From positions 310,001-374,000 of the forward strand of contig NZ_CANMCP010000001.1 in NCBI RefSeq assembly GCF_947496385.1: a stretch of DNA of 64,000 nucleotides, read 5' to 3'. The notes under the pieces are model-generated. The model did not search any database. It saw only the letters and a program-made list of their open reading frames with translations, and was not told where the DNA came from. Made by a program: the position numbers and the translations under genes. Positions 60,901-64,000 of this stretch are shown in pieces (positions within the stretch are counted from its first letter, which is position 1; every line of letters starts with the position of its first letter). This DNA comes from an uncultured Croceicoccus sp. Its GTDB lineage: Bacteria > Pseudomonadota > Alphaproteobacteria > Sphingomonadales > Sphingomonadaceae.

Positions 60901-61398
60901 AAAGACGGTGCCCCCGTGGTGCGGCAGGTATCCGCCGGATCCTGGACGCAGGACAGTGCTCCGGACGTCAGATATTTTTCAGGAACCGCGACCTACACAC
61001 GCGATCTGGACATGCCGAAGGTGGATGGCCGCGATCGCCTGTATCTCGACCTCGGCACCGTTGCGGATATCGCGGAGGTTCGGATCAACGGCGAACCCGT
61101 CGCGACCGCATGGAAGCCGCCCTATCGCGTCGACATTACAGAGGCGGTGCATGCCGGCCACAACCGGTTGGACGTCCGCGTTGCGAATACGTGGCAAAAT
61201 CGCATGGTCGGCGATCTTCAGCCAGACGCGGCTCCCCAGACATGGGTCAACGATCTCGGCGCCTTCCCCCCGATGGGCGGCGAATTGCGCGCAGATACGC
61301 CGCTCCGTCCCGCCGGCTTGCTTGGGCCGGTGCGGCTCGTTCGCGAGCGGGCGGCGCAGGGCAGCGGCTCCGCGATGGGGCCGGAATCGTGCGATTGA
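57967..61398 (+). CDS. Alpha-L-rhamnosidase, GH106 family
   Basis: The 1143-residue protein has a signal peptide (about 24 residues, ending SSAQA). The body has the GH106 signatures RPRVWWHWLSGNVSEEGI, GIAGAMMFDGDMG and AAAPGWSETGGPWV. Conserved acidic residues that could serve in catalysis are seen in LLTDSWEAGQENW and VVAAEAFTSS. The C terminus has a beta-sandwich resembling the galactose-binding fold (LYLDLGTVADIAEVRINGEPV, shown by its core VADIAEVRINGEP). GH106 enzymes release terminal L-rhamnose from glycans or plant glycosides. It is exported, presumably to the periplasm. Confidence 0.9.
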   Translation: MRPSILGFALLAASSLSTPSSAQAQVEDHVPVEAEDSLADAFADPPAEARPRVWWHWLSGNVSEEGITKDLEWMQRIGIAGAMMFDGDMGAPKIVPERVTVLSPAWYDKLHFAASEAARLDLEFAMAAAPGWSETGGPWVPPEAAMKKLVWSETRVSGGQRAGRLAPLPSNAGPFQTIAKSDALSSTEAGPLTMARDIAVLAYPAPQGDVPLPALQPVVTTSAEGVDARKFLDGDLQEHVTLPNPVPDAPQWVRYDFTVPRTLRALTYVGPLGGRFADGPDGRIEASDDGTNWKTVRTLVGPAHNPAPQCTFAFPATTARYFRVLFDRPLNSREPFPAPDGMMLAELAFVPGARVDMFEDKAGFGVLSQEDQSPTPSISAASAIRSSDIIDLSDRLRPDGTLEWIAPPGEWIVLRTGWSLTGQVNHPATPEGTGLEVDKLDAEAVRGHLDAYLDPVIRHLGALSGERGLSYLLTDSWEAGQENWTGQMPAQFRKRRGYDLTNLLPVLTGRVVDSAAKSDAFLWDYRKTLADLVAENHYGTITRFAEDHGLGYYGEATGAAWPTVADGMLAKSRTDIPMGEFWAIPFGGQPAAYHHVRSDEFPADIIETRSTAHVYGKPVVAAEAFTSSLPQWISTPWQLKWVADRYFALGVNRMVIHTSPHQPDDTRRPGLTLGPFGQAFTRHETWAEMAKPWIDYLARNSFMLQQGVPVADVLYFYGEGAPVGVPYDRAGEPADLREFGFDYVNADALMRLARVEDGTIVFPGGASYRVLVLPRHMSQMTLPMIARLRDLVAQGAVIVGPRPAGSPSLASAGSAVRSVADELWGETDGETRTRNEFGKGRVYWRDDVREVLAEEGVMPDFAWSPTDANLDLRFIHRRTAEGDIYFVTNQSASAGSVPLRFRISGKQPELWNPADASMRPLGYRQRGSVTEVPLRFDAYGSALIVFRAPATCASRVIAEPPEDTIKSLDTGWILSVPVKDGAPVVRQVSAGSWTQDSAPDVRYFSGTATYTRDLDMPKVDGRDRLYLDLGTVADIAEVRINGEPVATAWKPPYRVDITEAVHAGHNRLDVRVANTWQNRMVGDLQPDAAPQTWVNDLGAFPPMGGELRADTPLRPAGLLGPVRLVRERAAQGSGSAMGPESCD

Positions 61399-61491
61399 AA
61401 TGATATTTCACGCAATTTAATTCCGCCCGGAAACACGGGCCGGGCGTCCAGATCTTTCATCTTTCCACTTGGTTTACCGAGGAACATTCCG

Positions 61492-63414
61492 ATGCGAAAA
61501 CTCATGCTTCTTGCGATCGCTACGGGCGTGAGCGTGTCGGGCTGTAGCACGGTCGGCGGCCATGGACCGATGCCGGAATATCGCGATCTCAATCACAATG
61601 CGGCGCTCGACCCCTATGAGGATCCGCGCTTGACGGATGAAGAGCGGGTCGAGGATCTTCTCGCGCACATGACGGTCGAGGAAAAGATCGGTGCGCTCCT
61701 GCATGGTACGCTTCCCGCGGTGGGCAATCCGTTCGGCGCGTCGGACCAGGGTTATGATCTGGACGCGATCGACGGCTTGCTGAAAACCCGCGGGATCACG
61801 AGCATGATTAGCCGCCTGACCATGCCGCCTGCCGATTTTGCCGCACAGAACAACGCGGTGCAGCGGCTTGCCGAAAATACCCGGCTCGGCATTCCGGTGA
61901 CGATAAGCACCGATCCCCGCAATCACTTCTCGACTGTGGCAGGCGCCAGCAACGCGTCGGCGGGGTTTTCGCAATGGCCTGAACCGCTTGGGCTTGCCGC
62001 GATCGGGGATCCGGCGCTGGTGCAGCGTTTCGCCGCGACGGCCCGGAAGGAGTATCGCGCGGTCGGTCTCCACATGGCCCTTTCGCCACAGGCGGATCTT
62101 GCGACCGAACCACGCTGGCCGCGGGGGATCGCAACCTTCGGCAGCGATCCGCGAATCGTATCCCAGCTCGCCGGGGCCTATGTGGTGGGGTTTCAGGGCA
62201 GCGCGACCGGATTGACACGAGACGGAGTTGCAACGGTTGCGAAACACTGGCTCGGCTACGGCGCCCAGCCGGAAGGGTTTGACGCGCATAACTGGTACGG
62301 GAAGCGTGTTACGCTGACGAACGAGAGTCTTGCCCGGCATCGCGCCGGCTTTGACGGTGTGCTGGCCGCGAATACAGCGGGCATCATGCCGACCTACGCG
62401 ATAATCGATGGCGTGACGATCGACGGCAAACCGATCGAAGCGGTTGGCGCCGGGTTCAGCAAGGAATTGCTGAGTGACATGCTGCGCCGTGACGCAAATT
62501 ACGGGGGGCTGGTCGTGTCCGATTGGGGGATCGCAAACGATTGCCCCGAAGCGTGCCGGGCCCCGACCTCAGAAAATCCCCAAGGGGTGCAGGCAATCGG
62601 AATGCCGTGGGGGGTCGAGGATCTGACGATGGAGGATCGGGTCGCGAAGGCGGTGAATGCCGGGGTCGATCAGTTCGGGGGATTGGACGACCCGGCTGCG
62701 CTTCTTGCCGCATTGCGGAGCGGGAGGATCGACATGGCTCGTATCGATCAATCGGTGCGGCGCGTCATGCTGGTCAAATTCCGGCTGGGCTTGTTCGACG
62801 ATCCCTATGTCGATCCCGAAGCCGCCGGCATGATCGTCGGGAATTCCAACGCACTGGCACAAGGAAATCAGGCGCAAGCCCGCGCTTTGGTGCTCCTGCA
62901 AGATCGCGACGGCATTCTGCGGAACGCACGCGAAAAGCAGCGGGTCTGGCTCTACGGGATCGATCTCGAAATCGCGCAGGCCAATGGCTTTGAAGTGGTG
63001 CGTGACCCGGCGGAGGCGGATATGGCGATCCTTCGCTTTGCCGCGCCAGCCGAGAAGCTTCATCCGCATCATTTTTTCGGCGCGATGCAGAACGAAGGGC
63101 GCTTGGACTTCCGCCCCGGCGACGCGGGATATGACGCGCTGCTTACGGTCGATCGCAAGACGCCGACCATCATCATGGTCGATCTCGATCGCCCCGCGGT
63201 TCTTTCCGAGGTGCTCCGCCATACAGACGTGCTGATCGGTGCTTTCGGCGCGAGCGATGGCGCGTTGTTCGATGTGCTGACGGGGAAGGTCGCACCGCAG
63301 GGCCGACTTCCCGTGGAATTACCGCGCGATATGGACGCCGTGGTGCAGCAGCGACCCGATCTTTCCGAAGACAGCGTGCGGACGAGTTTCCCCCGCGGCT
63401 TTGGCCTGCGGTGA
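61492..63414 (+). CDS. GH3 glycosidase lipoprotein
   Basis: The 640-residue product begins with a lipoprotein signal (MRKLMLLAIATGVSVSGC), so it is probably anchored by Cys18. The GH3 N-terminal barrel shows VEDLLAHMTVEEKIGALLHG, KHWLGYGAQPEGFDAHNW and the nucleophile Asp near 344 in LVVSDWGIAND. A C-terminal GH3 domain follows, with LLTVDRKTPTIIMVDLDRP and the sequence HPHHFFGAMQNEG. It is likely a beta-glucosidase or xylosidase that trims the aglycone sugar after rhamnose release. It follows GH106 by 93 bases with GAGGAA before the start. Confidence 0.9.
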   Translation: MRKLMLLAIATGVSVSGCSTVGGHGPMPEYRDLNHNAALDPYEDPRLTDEERVEDLLAHMTVEEKIGALLHGTLPAVGNPFGASDQGYDLDAIDGLLKTRGITSMISRLTMPPADFAAQNNAVQRLAENTRLGIPVTISTDPRNHFSTVAGASNASAGFSQWPEPLGLAAIGDPALVQRFAATARKEYRAVGLHMALSPQADLATEPRWPRGIATFGSDPRIVSQLAGAYVVGFQGSATGLTRDGVATVAKHWLGYGAQPEGFDAHNWYGKRVTLTNESLARHRAGFDGVLAANTAGIMPTYAIIDGVTIDGKPIEAVGAGFSKELLSDMLRRDANYGGLVVSDWGIANDCPEACRAPTSENPQGVQAIGMPWGVEDLTMEDRVAKAVNAGVDQFGGLDDPAALLAALRSGRIDMARIDQSVRRVMLVKFRLGLFDDPYVDPEAAGMIVGNSNALAQGNQAQARALVLLQDRDGILRNAREKQRVWLYGIDLEIAQANGFEVVRDPAEADMAILRFAAPAEKLHPHHFFGAMQNEGRLDFRPGDAGYDALLTVDRKTPTIIMVDLDRPAVLSEVLRHTDVLIGAFGASDGALFDVLTGKVAPQGRLPVELPRDMDAVVQQRPDLSEDSVRTSFPRGFGLR

Positions 63415-64000
63415 TCCGGATCAAATTCCTTGGGCGAAAAGTTTGCTGCCGGATGCCGCGCCATGACCGCTTGGCGAATGCGTGATTGATCCGGCGGCGT
63501 TCCTGCTCAAATACGGCGCGAACGACCCGCAGATGGGCCCGACCTGTACCGGCGATCTGAACGCGCGACCGGCTAATTCGCCGCGCCGATAGTTCGGATC
63601 GGTACCGGGCACGACGCCGATGGACAAGCGACAATACAGAAGGGCGGGTGCGTCCCGCGCTACCAGCGGATTGGCGGACAAAGCGGGCCGATGTTTCACG
63701 AGCTCTAGAGTACTACCGCGTCGCCCGCGCCGATCGGAGTGGGGGTCAGGCTCGCTCGAGGCGGATCCGCCGCCGCACGTCAGATCCCTTCAATTGTTGA
63801 ACAGGACCGTGTCGCGAAAAGCGCTGACGGAGTTGCGCCCGCAACGGCATCAGAAGGCCGATACGTGGATAGCTCGGGCTGTTTTTGCCAGGCTTATGCG
63901 GCCTGCGCAGACCCTTGGCATGATCACGGCTCAAGGCTTCCAGCGCCATATCAGGCGTGCCGGTAAACCCAATTGTCCGGCTAAGATCATAAGGGCTCTT
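63415..64000. other. Unassigned right-hand end, open frames on both strands
   Basis: After the GH3 stop there is a perfect palindrome TGATCCGGATCA (63411-63422), then 320 bases without a credible gene. From 63746 to the edge a minus-strand frame stays open (85 codons, entering from outside the window), and from 63794 a plus-strand frame also stays open to 64000. Neither shows a family I recognise, and only one can be real. The gene start or end lies beyond the window. Confidence 0.3.

Noticed and set aside
46590-64000. Search for a second copy of the tRNA-Arg 3' end as an attachment site
   Set aside because: No match to the last 15-20 bases of the tRNA was seen elsewhere in the window, so an island with defined ends cannot be claimed.

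Overview
This is a GC-rich, densely coding chromosomal segment, most likely from an alphaproteobacterium of the order Sphingomonadales and probably near Erythrobacteraceae. The placement is inferred from several features: a single 14-gene nuo operon joined to birA-coaX-rnj and a DUF1467 gene, a GTTC-N7-GTTC LexA box, a ROSE-type RNA thermometer ahead of a small heat-shock gene, and a sphingomonad-style rhamnose cluster with a TonB-dependent receptor. No insertion sequence, CRISPR array or phage gene was recognised.

Layout. 1-3415: the end of a methyltransferase, a nitronate-monooxygenase-like flavoprotein, a 2-hydroxyacid dehydrogenase and a secreted SH3 protein. 3523-18656: nuoA-N for respiratory complex I, with two unannotated-looking membrane micro-ORFs between nuoE and nuoF. 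18649-22131: birA, coaX, rnj, DUF1467. 22132-26149: a divergent pair, a very long coiled-coil membrane protein and a MobA-like domain fused to membrane helices. 26209-31532: gltX-gltA plus a small membrane protein, and comEC. 31566-40583: lexA under its own LexA box, and a tightly overlapping operon ppiD-trpE-(phosphodiester glycosidase lipoprotein)-trpG-trpD-trpC-moaC-moeA. 40844-46533: tpiA, secG, pyrG, hsp20 with a thermometer, a glutaredoxin, a nitrilase-like amidohydrolase and DUF1178. 46590-46666: tRNA-Arg(CCT).

47337-63414 holds a self-contained L-rhamnose utilisation locus. A minus-strand operon (rhaB-lldD-MFS permease-deoR regulator) diverges from a plus-strand run (fused rhaD aldolase/dehydrogenase, rhaI, TonB receptor, GH106 alpha-L-rhamnosidase, GH3 lipoprotein). 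Read together, a rhamnoside is imported, rhamnose is released, isomerised, phosphorylated and cleaved to dihydroxyacetone phosphate and lactaldehyde. The fused dehydrogenase gives L-lactate, and the FMN enzyme gives pyruvate. The locus begins about 670 bp past a tRNA gene in poorly coding DNA, which would fit an inserted accessory module, but I found no integrase and no repeat of the tRNA end.

The most notable non-textbook features are the two micro-ORFs in the nuo operon, the lipoprotein glycosidase gene inside the trp operon, the ROSE-like hairpin, the complete rhamnose locus with two dyad symmetries between its divergent operons, and the coiled-coil/MobA-like gene pair. All assignments rest on reading motifs by eye; no database search was run.
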